Positions 39,081-50,393 of a DNA stretch of 64,000 nucleotides are shown here, piece after piece (the first letter of the stretch is position 1; each line of letters starts with the position of its first letter). This DNA comes from Thamnaconus septentrionalis (lineage: Eukaryota > Chordata > Actinopteri > Tetraodontiformes > Monacanthidae), in the NCBI GenBank assembly GCA_009823395.1, contig CM020505.1, forward strand, positions 10,814,129 through 10,878,128, written 5' to 3'. The translations under genes were made by a program, and so were the position numbers. A model generated the notes under the pieces. That model was given only the letters and a program-made list of their open reading frames with translations. It was not told where the DNA came from and searched no databases.

Positions 39081-39494
39081 CGACGTCTCCACAGTAAAAA
39101 TGCGCGAGTTCTTTAATTATCTTCAGGCCTGTCATTTTTGACGGCCCGGTGTGATCTCGGCCTCTGTTCTGGAATTAACGCTTTAGACGCTGCACAACAA
39201 ACTCGTCAGAGGCGCACTTTTACAGCGCCAGACAACCACCAACGGTGTCACACAACAGGTCGAAAGGATTTCATCAGGTTTTTGTTTTTTGTTTGTTTAT
39301 TTTAGCATGGCACAAATACATAATTCCGGCGAGGTGCGAGTGAGTGATGGCTAATTTCATGGCAAGGAAGCTGCTGAATTCATTTAAACACTACGTGATG
39401 CTCCACAGGTGAAGGCAACACCTGGACTGTTCTGACTTACTAGTGCTTCTTTGCTTATGCTGACATTGTAAACACACCAGCTGTACACTCTGGT

Positions 39495-39496
<2 letters not shown>

Positions 39497-39552
<56 letters not shown>
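39497..39552. repeat. (TG)28 microsatellite
   Basis: Pure TG on the plus strand, (CA)28 in sox6 pre-mRNA, in the intron before exon 2; complementary to the (GU)19 after that exon. Confidence 0.97.
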
Positions 39553-39557
<5 letters not shown>

Positions 39558-39694
39558 TGCTGGTCTCTGTGGCCAACTGCAGAGCTATTCCACCGTCCCT
39601 CTGGGTCTCTTTACTACGGATCCGTCTGTCATAGACAACCACCTGCCTCCCGCATCCAAGTGCCTGAGCTCTTCCTCTCTGCCGCTCGAGAGCC

Positions 39695-39697
<3 letters not shown>

Positions 39698-39733
<36 letters not shown>
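39698..39733. repeat. (CAG)12 trinucleotide repeat in intron
   Basis: Twelve uninterrupted CAG units, CUG in the sox6 pre-mRNA. It is intronic and not part of the polyglutamine-like Q-box, which is encoded in exons 4 and 5. Confidence 0.95.
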
Positions 39734-39735
<2 letters not shown>

Positions 39736-40662
39736 TCTGACTGAAGGTGACAGAAAAACACCTCGCGCGTGGCTTCCTATTGTGTCAGGCCGAGCCGAGA
39801 CGTCTGTAACTCGGAAGAATTTTTTTTTTTTTCCCCTCAGGCGTCTGTGAATTGGAGGCCTTAGCCTGGGCCGAAGGATCATCGTCACAAGCCAAAAACA
39901 ATGAGGGCGCGATGTTTGTTTATCATTCAGCAGGGGAAGGGAAGAGGGAGGGAGCAGCAGTGTGCACTCACAGGATGGGAACTGTTCGACTTTCACTGTT
40001 TTTCCCATCACCGCTACTTCTTCTTTGCGACGGCTAAAGCCAGAAAAAGTGAAAAAAAAAATACTTTTGGTTTTGTATTTTTTTGTTGGAATTTTTTTTT
40101 AAATAGCTAAATTCTATAAAAAGATCACATCATTGTCGTCTCTAATCTTCCTACTTCCACACCGGTGAGCAGTCGGTCTAAAACCCAGTGTTCACTGAAC
40201 CTCATTGACAGGTATTTTATATTATTTACCCCTCAGGTGAAAACGGTGACAGACCTAAAAAGGTGGAAGCACTTTTGCCCAACAGAAAATCTTTTTTTTT
40301 TGGCAGGGAGCTTTTTCAATTCCATGTATTTCTGCCTTGAAAATTTGGACTATTTGATTGCGCGACTTGTGCTATTTGACAGGTACCTTCATTTGCGGAA
40401 AGTAAATCAACCAAAAAAGCCATCCGAAATGTATTCAAAATCTGCAGCATTGACGGAAGACCAGGCTCCATGTCACTCAGTGAGCACTGTGAACTAACTG
40501 CCTCTCCTTGGCTTTATTTTGTTTTGCCCAGTCTCGCATGGTTACCGTCACCTCTCACATCCCGGCCACATTCCAGCCTTTTCCAGGTGGCAACTTACGT
40601 TTATTGTAGTGAAAACATGGCAATGAACTGAGTGCTGTCGGTAGTGTTCTGAGTGGTCTCAC

Positions 40663-40896
40663 CATCCGCTGCTGGGCCGACACCAGGCTGTCCCAGTCGC
40701 TCTCGGGCGGGACGCTGCTGAGCGGCTGCACCTCGTCGGGGTGAGCTTTCCCGTGGAGCAGACTGTGCAGGGGCAGCTGCGGCGTGCCGTGCGCCTCGGC
40801 GCTCTCCTCCTTCTCCCAGGGCAGGTTCTCCTGGCTCATGGCATTGTCCCCGTCCACCACGGACGCGAAAGGAGACGTTGTTTGCTTGGAAGACAT
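40663..40896 (-). CDS. sox6: sox6 coding exon 1 (start codon, residues 1-78)
   Basis: Begins at ATG (40896-40894) and runs 78 codons to a phase-0 donor (GGATG|GTGAGA). The protein starts MSSKQTTSPF and ends SDWDSLVSAQQRM, the usual Sox6 first coding exon. The region is acidic and low in recognisable domains; in the family it is the least conserved part, and here it differs at many sites from the mammalian form I remember. The start is chosen because MSSKQ is the canonical SoxD start, a G sits at -3, and an acceptor (TTTGCAG) lies only 7-10 nt upstream, so little UTR is in this exon. The frame stays open into the upstream intron as far as 41073, so an upstream exon could extend the protein in frame. 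Antisense open frames across the exon are shadows. Confidence 0.95.
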
Positions 40897-40910
40897 GACT
40901 CTGCTGCAAA
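40897..40910 (-). promoter_or_regulatory. sox6: 5' UTR remnant with tandem NAGNAG splice acceptor
   Basis: Upstream of the ATG the minus strand reads a pyrimidine stretch, then TTTGCAGCAGAGTC, then ATG. Two AGs three bases apart (ending at 40904 and 40901) can both serve as acceptor, giving 7 or 4 nt of 5' UTR in this exon. The choice does not alter the canonical protein because it lies before the start codon, but in a transcript read through from an upstream in-frame ATG it would add or remove one codon. It also proves that at least one further 5' exon lies to the right. Confidence 0.8.
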
Positions 40911-41369
40911 AGAAGAAGAGAGAGAGCAGAGACGGAGGAGGTGAGCGGGACGTGGCACAAGGGACGACGTCTGAGACAAAACGCGTCTCCTTTGGGAGTT
41001 TGACTTGACAACTGAGAGTGAAATTGGCAACTGGGATCGGCTGTGAGTGGTGCGCCAAAGATGGGGTCTCCACTGTCAGTGCCGGTCAAGTTTTCAGTGG
41101 GACCTACTGTCCCTAATCCTTTGCTTAATCAAAGTGGTTGGCCTGGTGCAAAGCTGGAACGGTGCCTGTTTGGGTTCTGGCTGCAGCCCCAAGGCAGTGG
41201 GTCAGTGCGACGCTGCGACCGTGTCCAGACTGAACAAACAAACAAATAACCGAGCGCCCCACCACCCCCACCAGAGAATAAAATGTAAAGCGACATTACG
41301 AACTCTTTCCATGCAGGTTTCTTTGAATATATATTTATATATATAATACACATATTCGATTTATACCTG

Positions 41370-41680
41370 CAGATCATATGCAGACAATAATAATAACAAA
41401 AGCTCAGGTCCTTAATTCATAATATCACTCATGCTTTCATGAATTTTACAGTGGTGAAGAGCTCGTCATATCAGGTGCAAAGGAAGTTCATCTTCAGTCT
41501 AATTTTATCATGCATTTTCACACAAACCAAAAAAAAAAAAAACTTCACCTTCCCCCCCACCAAGTCATAATTAATGAGGCTATGATGAATGAAATTAAAC
41601 ACTCCGTCTGCAGATCTAATTATGCATTTTGCCGTAAAATTAGAATAATGCAGCCTGATGTGAAGAACATATGGAGCTCC
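41370..41680. promoter_or_regulatory. Candidate conserved non-coding element upstream of the coding start
   Basis: AT-rich, mostly repeat-free apart from an A-run at 41530; words include CCTTAATTCATAATATCACT, TCATAATTAATGAGG and TCTAATTATGCATTTTGC. It lies about 0.5 kb upstream of the first coding exon. Inference only. Confidence 0.3.
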
Positions 41681-41766
41681 CGAGCCTCCTCGTGCACACT
41701 GAGCTGTTGTTCTGCCTGTTTTTTTCCTCCACTACCAGACATCCATCCGCCCTTCAAGGCTGGAGT

Positions 41767-41769
<3 letters not shown>

Positions 41770-41809
<40 letters not shown>
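41770..41809. repeat. (CTGG)10 tetranucleotide repeat
   Basis: Ten pure CTGG units. The repeat stays open in several frames and explains the GWLA- and PASQ-type translations on the two strands. Confidence 0.95.
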
Positions 41810-42132
41810 TGCGTCCGAGGAAAAAAAGGCCATTTGGGGCTGTGTGTGTGAAAGCATGTGCCACCAAACACGAAGCGGAATGTGTCGTTACATTTGATCG
41901 CCGATCGCCCCGTGGCTCTGTTCTCGTGCTCTGTCCACAGGGGTCAGTGTGACAGCAGTGCAGTTCCCCTGGCAGCTGATACGGAGAGGTGGGGGGGTTG
42001 GGAACAGGTTCTGATGCAATGCTGTCCTTGCACTTTTGCTGCGAGCCGGGCACCAACAGAGAGCGTGGGACATGTGTTGTATGAAAGGGGACTGCAGCTA
42101 TTAGTGTTACTATTGTTATTGGGATTTTATGT

Positions 42133-42134
<2 letters not shown>

Positions 42135-42186
<52 letters not shown>
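42135..42186. repeat. (GT)26 microsatellite
   Basis: Fifty-two bases of pure GT in the intron upstream of the first coding exon. Confidence 0.95.
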
Positions 42187-42192
<6 letters not shown>

Positions 42193-44363
42193 GAGCGGCT
42201 GTGGGATTTTCTTTGAAAAATGAAGGCAAAAAAAAAGACCTTAGAACACAATAAAGAGAGGAGAACCGCAGGAGCAGTTGCTCAGTAAAAATTGCAACGT
42301 CTTATCTGCAGCATTGGTTGTTTACGGAATAATCTAACAAATAAACAAATAAAAGGAAAACTATACTACTATGAGGTATAGCAAACCTGCACTTGACTCT
42401 ATGTCTTTGGTGAATATTATTTTATCACTGGACATAAACTTCTTCGAACTCTGTTTCTATCAACCTACAAATCATCTACATCATCTTGTCCTGCTTATGA
42501 AGGGGCGACGGTGGAGTTTGAATTACTTGACGCGCTTTCGGTCTTGATTTGAGAAAGTTGAGGAGGAGCCCTCAGATCTTCTTGCTTGTTTATTCCAGTT
42601 AGGGCAAAGCGCAGATAGCGTCGAAATGAAAGGCTGTGTCAGCACGAGCTCCTTCGACACGTCAGAAACCTTCGGCAGGCCCGAGAGCTCCTCAGGGGAG
42701 CTGATGCTGAAACACATCGGACGCAACTCTGTGAATTCATTAAAAGGAGCTGCTACCGAAATATATATATATTTATGTGTGTATGTGAGTGTGTGTGTGT
42801 GTGTATAGCGCCTTCAAATCTTTTGACCCTACACTTGAGGCTCACAGTTGAACCTGGGCAGCCAGCGGGGACCTAAACAATGGTGGCCTTAGTTAATCTG
42901 AGCAGCTGTCCAAACAAACCCAGTGGGTTCAGGTACGTGGTGGTGGAGCTGGACAGTGAGAGCCAGCCTGCACAGAGCGGCCTGTTCTCTTGATGGATTG
43001 GCTGCTGCAAGGCCCCCCAAACCACGACGGCAACATGTCTTTTCTTTTTTCTTTTTTTCTTTTTTAAATACTCTTGAACAACCGCAGAGAAAAAGACTGA
43101 TTACGCTGCCAGCAGTAATAATAAGTGTTGCGTCTGTTCGACACAAAAGCTAAAGAAATGCCACAATCTTTTGAAAGCCAAAGCATTAATCCAGGCCGTG
43201 TGGAAAATGTTTGGTTTCCTATTGTTGTTGTCTTTTTTTCCTTCTTTCATTCCTTCCTTGTACTGACTACTTTTATTTTGACAGTGTGAGTTTGAAAGTT
43301 TCACCAGAAAGGCACAATGACACTGATTTTTGCCTCCGTAATAATGTCCTCTGGCATTATTACAGCATCATGTGGAGGATCTGAGGGCTCGCTGCTTCCC
43401 AGCCTGTCCATGTCAGAAATGAACCAGCAGTTACTCGGTTAAAAAAAAAAAAAAAAAAAAAGGTTGTGAGGCGCATGACATATCAGAGGAAATGACATCA
43501 TCCCTGCAGCCCGGAATGGAAGGCCAGGCATCAGCTGTGGCTTTGACTTTCTGCAAAGCATCTTTGTCCTGAGCCTTCAGCCTTCAGCTGTAATCAGTCA
43601 TTAAGTTGTTTCCTGTAATCATATCTGAGGGAAAGTGAGCCTGGATGCTGTTAATTAGAAATCAAACGTCGGATCAAAGTTCAGAGTGTGTTGCTAACAG
43701 TGTGTAGAGGGATTCGGCGTGCGCTCCTGCGTGCACGTGCGTGCGTGTCTCGGACGCACGGATTCTCCCGGCAGCATTTTTTATTCATGCGCCCGAAAAA
43801 AGCCGGAGCCCCGAGTGCAACGAGCGCCTCCGTCCTCAATGGAGTGTGAGAGCGAAACAAAGCGCTGCTTTTGTTCGACACCCCAAATCAAATGGCATTA
43901 TTTTATCGCTCAAATATTCAGTCTCCCAGGCACTTTTACTTGGGTCTCCAGCCATCAGTCAAACTGCTGAGGCGTGAGCGGGAGAAAGGGGATGGCGAGG
44001 GGGAAAGGAGACCTCATCCCCCTGTAACATGTGTCTACAGCAATCTTGTTAAAGAATGCAACAGATCTGCGGCGGGCTCCGTAACAGCATTTGTCAGCAG
44101 GAGTTAATAATTTATTAGCGGCGCTGGGAGGGCTCTGCGCTCAGCCTGCCCCCACCCCACTGCCCTCGCCCCACCCCCGCCTCCCACCAGCCCCCTACCA
44201 CACTGCCACGTATTATTGGGGAGGGAGAAGAGCGGCGGTAATTCTCTGCAAACATCCAAGGGCACCCGGCAGGCTGCTGTTGGTTTTATTTTTTGTTTTA
44301 ATTTTTTTTTTTTAATTCCTGGTATTTGAGGTCGAACCCACACAGACGCACTCAGATCAAAGG

Positions 44364-44365
<2 letters not shown>

Positions 44366-44404
<39 letters not shown>
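44366..44404. repeat. (GT)19 microsatellite
   Basis: Pure GT run of 39 bases. Confidence 0.95.
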
Positions 44405-44407
<3 letters not shown>

Positions 44408-45010
44408 AATGTGGGCCGTTTATAAAGAAGTCAATTATATTTCCAGTTTGAAACACAACAATGAGGAGGGTGGAAAAGTATTTCTTTGGGAAAGAAAAAA
44501 AAAAAGGGTCAAACTGCACTGTGAGAGCTCAAAGAGAAAACCAGATGATCTGATCTGTGGCGGCACCTTCCCCTGGACTCCCCCCCCCCCGGCCCCCTAC
44601 CCTCCCGACGCTTGGTTGCACAACAACACACCACACACACAGCCACAATAATCAATTACCCGAAAGGAAAACACCAGTCGTCCGGCCGACAGACAAAAAA
44701 AAAAAACCTTGGTGACTTTCACGACTCCGGGGCCGAAGAGGAAGAAGAGGAGGAGGTTGAGGAGGCGGCGGCGGGCGTCATTTAGAAAAGAAAACACCCT
44801 ATATATAGCTGACAATATTGCGCACATTTGAAGGATTAGAACGAAAGGTCTCCAGCCGCGGGCTCATGTGTCCTGGAATGCTTTGAGTCATGAATTGTTC
44901 CCGGCGATAATGTTTCATCATCGCGCACAAACAACCTCCACTTAATTGGTGGGCATTAGGGCTGTTGTGCTCCGCTCATCCTCGGGGTCTTGTGACTAGT
45001 GGGGGATGGC

Positions 45011-45037
45011 GTGTGTGTGTGTGTGTGTGTGTGTGTG
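45011..45037. repeat. (GT)13 microsatellite plus G-run
   Basis: GT run followed directly by GGGAGGGAGG and a ten-G run to 45060. Confidence 0.92.
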
Positions 45038-45703
45038 GGAGGGAGGATGGGGGGGGGGGTTTGCTGCCCTCCATGTGTTCTCGGCTATCCCGTTTCTTCT
45101 TTCATGGCAAAAGGGGCTCTGCTGGCCGACTTTCACCCGCTGCATCTCCTCTGTCACACTGTTTACCTTTTATAGACAATGGCGATCAGTAACCCCACAC
45201 CACACGCCACTTGTCCCTCTCTACTGCCAGCCTGCACCCCCCGCCACCGCCGCCACCACCACCTCCAGACAGGGTGGTCAGACGAGCTGCTGCACAGGCA
45301 GGATAATGTAGTGTGCATGTGTATAAGTGTATTTGGAGTTCCGTCAGGGTTTTTTCAAATGCATTCAATTAGATGGAATACAAAAAAAGCTGTGTCTTGT
45401 TATTTTATAGTTAAACTATGAAAGCATTGCATAAACATAAGAAAACTTTGCAATTTGCGTGTAATTACTCGGTTTCATTTTGTTTAATTACAGACTTTTC
45501 TAATGTGTGTATATGTGTGTGTGTTATCAAAATAAATTAATAAATAAAAATAAACAGAAAGGATTATTAAAAGGATTATTAATCAATAATTACTAAACAA
45601 CGATTCAAGTTATTTAATCAAATCAGATCGTTTTAAATTCACTTTAAAATGAAACTAAAGGAATGGCAGTGGGCCTGGAGGGAGAGAGTGGAGAGAGAGA
45701 GCG

Positions 45704-45706
<3 letters not shown>

Positions 45707-45760
<54 letters not shown>
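45707..45760. repeat. (GT)27 microsatellite
   Basis: Fifty-four bases of pure GT, preceded by GAGA-type sequence at 45680-45706. Confidence 0.95.
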
Positions 45761-45761
<1 letters not shown>

Positions 45762-47169
45762 GAGAGCGCCAGCTAAAGAGAGAAAATCATCTGTGCGTTT
45801 CCCTTCAGGGGTTCCTCCTGTTCTAACAGGTGTCGTGGTCGGGGTTCCTACGGGTTCTTCACCTGCCATAATGAGATATTACTACCTGACAGCTCCCAGC
45901 TGGGGGAGCATTGACACGGAATCCACCATTTAGCACAATTAAATTATCACCCTCCATTGTGATTGTGCCATGCTGTGCGGCAGCCAGCTTCTCTGGGTAC
46001 ATAATCAACTCCAAGCACGTGGGGGCTGTGCACGGCGCGCAGTGGGTCTCCTCTCTCCCACGCACAAGCACGCCCGTGCCTGCACACATGCGTTTCCGCT
46101 TGTTTGTCGTCCCGATTTATATTTATAATCTAAAAAAAAAAAAAAACTGACTGGAACCATCCACGCTTCCTCCGGGTTTTTTTCCCCCTCTTTTTTTCTT
46201 ACCCGCACTCACTTTGAGCCTGTGATATACAAATTGATTCGAATCCCCCAAACGTATGCTGACAAAGTAATTACAGATAATGACATTAAAATACAGCAAA
46301 TGGTTGGGAAAATACGGACTTTACCAGAGAGGCTGCCGACGGCACGGCGGAGCGGAGAGATGTCTAAATGAATTTGTTTAAATTGTTCCTCCATTATTGT
46401 TGACCTTCCCTTGCAAAAAGTCAACTTAATTACGGCGCCACTTCATTCTCACTTCACACTCTCCCTCCCTCTCTCTCTCCCTCTGCCTCTCCCTCTCTCG
46501 ATCGCCCGCTCTATTAGAAGCTGCCACGCTTCCCACGGCGAAGATATACACTCGAATCAGAGGCACCCCGAGCAAATTAAGCGAGCCACCTGAAGTGCCA
46601 CACTTTACATATTGAACAGAGCATCGATAATTACTTTGCAGGGTAAATTATTTGCAATAATATGCTTGCCGGAGAAACTGCCTGCCGTCTCACTTTAAAC
46701 ACTCGTACAGCTGCCGTGACAGCTTGGTCGGCGTCCTTGCCCCCCTCCCAGCGCGAGGCCAAGGCAGATGCAGGTGTGAGAGCGCTTAAGTGTCCCTGTC
46801 TGTCTGCTCCGGAGGGGTCGATGAGCACTCACAGAGTCAATCCCTGCTCGCTCCCGCCTCTACCTCCTCGTACCAGCCCCGCTCCCTCCCTCCCTCCCTC
46901 CCTCACCCCCCGCCTCCTCCATCCCCTCGCCCTTTGTTATTTTGCCCGTGCCGTCGAACCTTTAGACCGATCCCTGGACAGAAGCGTCTGTGCGGGACCC
47001 CTCAGTGCTCGCTGGAGTGCAGGAAGGACGGCCTTCTGAAATATTTCAACAACCGCATTTAATCTTTTTTTTTTCCTTTTTTTTTTTGGTCTGGACTGAC
47101 ATGAGTCTTTAGCAGAACAAATTATCTCCTCAGCGTACAGGATGTTATAAGTCAAGCACTTAGACGCAG

Positions 47170-47380
47170 ACAGTCTCTGGACAACAACTTCAGCGCTCGC
47201 TCGCTCCCCCTCCTCCCTCCCTCCTCCCTCCCTCCCTCCCTCCTCCCTCCCTCGCTCGCTCGCTCGCTCTCTTTCTTTCTCTATCTCGCCTGCTTGCCAG
47301 CCAAACTTTTCCCCCTGCCGGAGAGAAAGGAGGAGGAGGAGGAGGAGGTGGGGGTGGGAGGTGGGGGGGAAATATAGGGA
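47170..47380. repeat. Polypyrimidine tract followed by polypurine tract
   Basis: 47198-47285 is almost pure C/T built of CTCC, CTCCC and CTCG units. After about 35 mixed bases, 47320-47380 is nearly pure A/G with (GGA)n and G-runs. The two are partly complementary. Confidence 0.9.
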
Positions 47381-50355
47381 GACAAGAAAAGCTGCTTGCT
47401 GTTCTTGCCTTCTGTTTCTCTTGTTTCCTCTTGTTCTCTCTGTTCCTTTGGGCCTGCAGGGGGAATCGAGTTCCCAAAGAGCCTCCTCGCTGCTTCTGCA
47501 CTTAAGCAAACCTCACAGCGAGTCAAGCCATCAACCAACACGAGCCTATTTGCCGAGCAACAGTGGAGCTTTGTGGCTCGCCTCATAGTTGACAGTAAGT
47601 TATGAGCCCTTTGTAAGCAGAAGAAGGAAAACAGAGATCGGAATTTGGCAGCAGCGTAATAATACAGAGCTCTCCTTTGCGTGGAACCTGAAATTTTCAT
47701 GGAAACAATTGAGCATTGTCGGGCGGGAGAAAAGCACCGATGGCGGATGAAACGTCGAGCTGGGGCCCCTCTTTTTGTTGGGTAGCAGTAAACAAAGTGC
47801 CATTCAGGCCAGGTCCACTCTGTCACTTATAAAGATAACTTCTCCTTGTTTCCTCCGGGCACAAAAAAGTTTGACGCGAATGGCTGCGCCTCAAAAAAAG
47901 AAAAAGAAAAAGTGTCTCTCACAGTGGCCAAAAAAAAAAAAAAAGCAAGTCTAGGATCTGGCAGAGAGGGTGTGAACAGAGGCAGAGGCTGTCCCGAGTT
48001 ACCAAAGACACCCTCAATTAGCCTATAAGAGAGCGGAGTGGAGGTCCGGATTCAGAAAGAGAGGTCAGTCGTTAATGAATCGATGAAAGGCTTTCGCCCG
48101 GAGCCGGTTCACATGGAGAGTGTCTCGTAATCGCTGGCTTCATCAAGTGGCGCTCGTACCTTCGGTTGTGACTTTGCACTGAACATGGAGCACGAGAAAC
48201 ATTTAGGAAAGTTCCTCATTCTCAGATGAGATGAATTCACCAGGCAGGGTGAAGGTCGCGTTGAAGAGTGCACCTTGTTTTTAAAAGCTCCATAAACACT
48301 TGCAGTATGCGAGGCGTCGTGTTGCCTTGCACGCTGCAGGTTCTCATCTCCGGCAAACAGCTTCAATTTTTGCATATTTTCTTTTTTCTTATTTTTTTGG
48401 CAAATGAACATTTTTCCTCCGACTTTAAGCTCAGCGGTTTTGCTTCTCTTTCCTCCTCTTCTTTTATGTTTTTATTATTGTATTTCTTCGGCCAAAAAAT
48501 AAAGGACTGTAATAGAACTGGGCAGTAGGGGGGCGGCGGTGGGGGTGGGTGGTACGTTTCATGTGACACGTCAGTTGGAAAATCAAACGCGGGGTAGTTC
48601 ATTTGCTCCACCCAGATGAGGCCATCGAGCAGAGCCATGATGAATAGGGGTCAGGCCGAGCCACACCTCAAAGATTTATGATTAAGGCTTATTATGTTGG
48701 GGGGAAAGTGACATTGATTGCTGATTTAAACCTCTGAAACCAATTAATTTGCCAGCGCTGAATGGAAAGCATGGTCAACAGCGTGTGTCATTCTGACAGC
48801 TTGGACAGGAAGCAGTCTGGCTAAAAATGAAGGGCTAAACGCTCGGTGCCAGCCGTGTTTTGGCGGGGGATGGGAAAGGGGAGCGGGGGGGTTTGCTTAA
48901 AAGTTACCGAGAGTGATTGACAGCCGATACAAAAAAAAAGACAGAGAGGGGAGAGGGGGAAAAATTGCGAGATGTGAGGGGCGAAGAGCAGGAGCTCCAG
49001 CAGCCACTGATCTGAGTAATTGCCCCAAAATTTGGCTCGCGGGAGACGTGTAGCCGCCGCCGGTTTAGCAATGCTAAGACGGTTTCATTTCCAGGGCAGA
49101 GCCGAGAAAACCTGATGAAGTGAACGTGAAACAGGGCCTAATAAAACCGGTGGGCTGACAGACATGACTGAACAGAAAAAATGCGCCGGCGATTGGGCAT
49201 CGCGGTGGATTTACACACCGACTACAAGTCAAGAAGAAAAAACCCTCCCCGGCTGCCTGCTGCTAACCATGTGTCCGACAAGTCAAACTGGGCTTCAGCT
49301 CCACGCTGCATTTGTCCAGATTGGTACGGGGGGTGGGGTGGGGTGGGGGGCTACAGCAATCTATGACCCGAGAGATTTATCTTCTCCCTTTTTCTTTTCT
49401 TTTCCCTTCTCTCTGCGCTGTGTTTCACAACAAAATGCCACATTACGCCCGGCTGCATGTTGTGTTTCTCTGCGGTTGCCAGGGAAGCGTGTGTTTACCA
49501 ATACACCCCCTCCCGTTTACGCTCGGAGGACGCACGCATCATGACAGTGTGCTTCAAAATGAAATCATTAACTAAATTGCTTTCTTAAAAAGCCACAAGT
49601 GTGCAGCAGGATTTGTGTGCGTCTGCGCTTGGCTGCGGTCCACGGGCCTCTGCTTCCCAGGCAGCCTCTTCGCCGGCTCTGTTGTGGTTCGCCTGCCACC
49701 GCACTCATTATGCTGGGCCTCGGCGCGGCGCAGCGCTGCGGCTCGCCTCGCCTCGCCTCGCTCGCCGGGGCCGCTAGGAAATAATCTGGTAATCTCAAAC
49801 GACTCCCTCATTTTCGACGGCGGCCCCCATCTTTTCAGCACAAAGGCTCCCATTGTGCTGACACTCTTTAACGGCCGTGCTTTGAGTCGCACTCGCCAAA
49901 CATATATATATTTTTCTTTTTTTTTGAGCATTTTAATGTCGTGAGCGTAAGAGGGAATTTTTTTTTCGAGCTGACCTGATTTTTTTTTTTTTCTTTCTCC
50001 CCTCCTGTATCGAAACCAGAATTCCATCTGCGGCCGTCTCGCAATGCGAACAAACTTCGAATAACGAGGAAGTAGTCTCATCAACGTCAAATACCCCCGT
50101 GTGTTGGAAACTAATCATGCGACGAGCCACCTCGGAACGAGATGTGCTCTTTGGAAACAGCGGGAGAAAAAAGAAGAAAAAACACAAGCGACTGGAAACT
50201 TTTTCAGTCCGTCAGAGGCAGAGATAGATTTCATTATGCACGGTTAACAGAATGAAGGAAAAATACAGAGTGAAGGCTACACAAATATTTGATAAGAGGA
50301 TAGGGACTGTAGTTGAGCTGTGGCCAAGGTGGCTGTGGGCCCATCTAACCCCGAA

Positions 50356-50388
<33 letters not shown>

Positions 50389-50393
50389 CACAA
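50356..50393. repeat. (AC)n microsatellite
   Basis: About 19 AC units with one CG interruption. Confidence 0.93.

Larger units (their letters stand above)
37602..40662 (-). other. sox6: intron between sox6 coding exons 1 and 2
   Basis: 3061 nt, donor GTGAGA and acceptor TCTTACAG. It contains a CpG-rich section at about 38100-39080, a (TG)28 repeat at 39497-39552 followed by a (CAG)12 repeat at 39698-39733, and T-rich runs near 40050-40100 and 40290. A plus-strand open frame spanning the TG and CAG repeats is not considered a gene. Confidence 0.9.

Noticed and set aside
39391..40011. 206-codon minus-strand open frame
   Set aside because: Contains poly-Cys from the CAG repeat and His/Thr alternation from the TG repeat; no conserved domain.
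46233..46250. GATTCGAATCCC resembling a tRNA B box
   Set aside because: No A box, no anticodon stem or acceptor stem pairing around it.
46937..47509. 190-codon minus-strand frame
   Set aside because: Made of Arg/Glu/Gly runs from CTCC/CTCG units; no domain or splice support.
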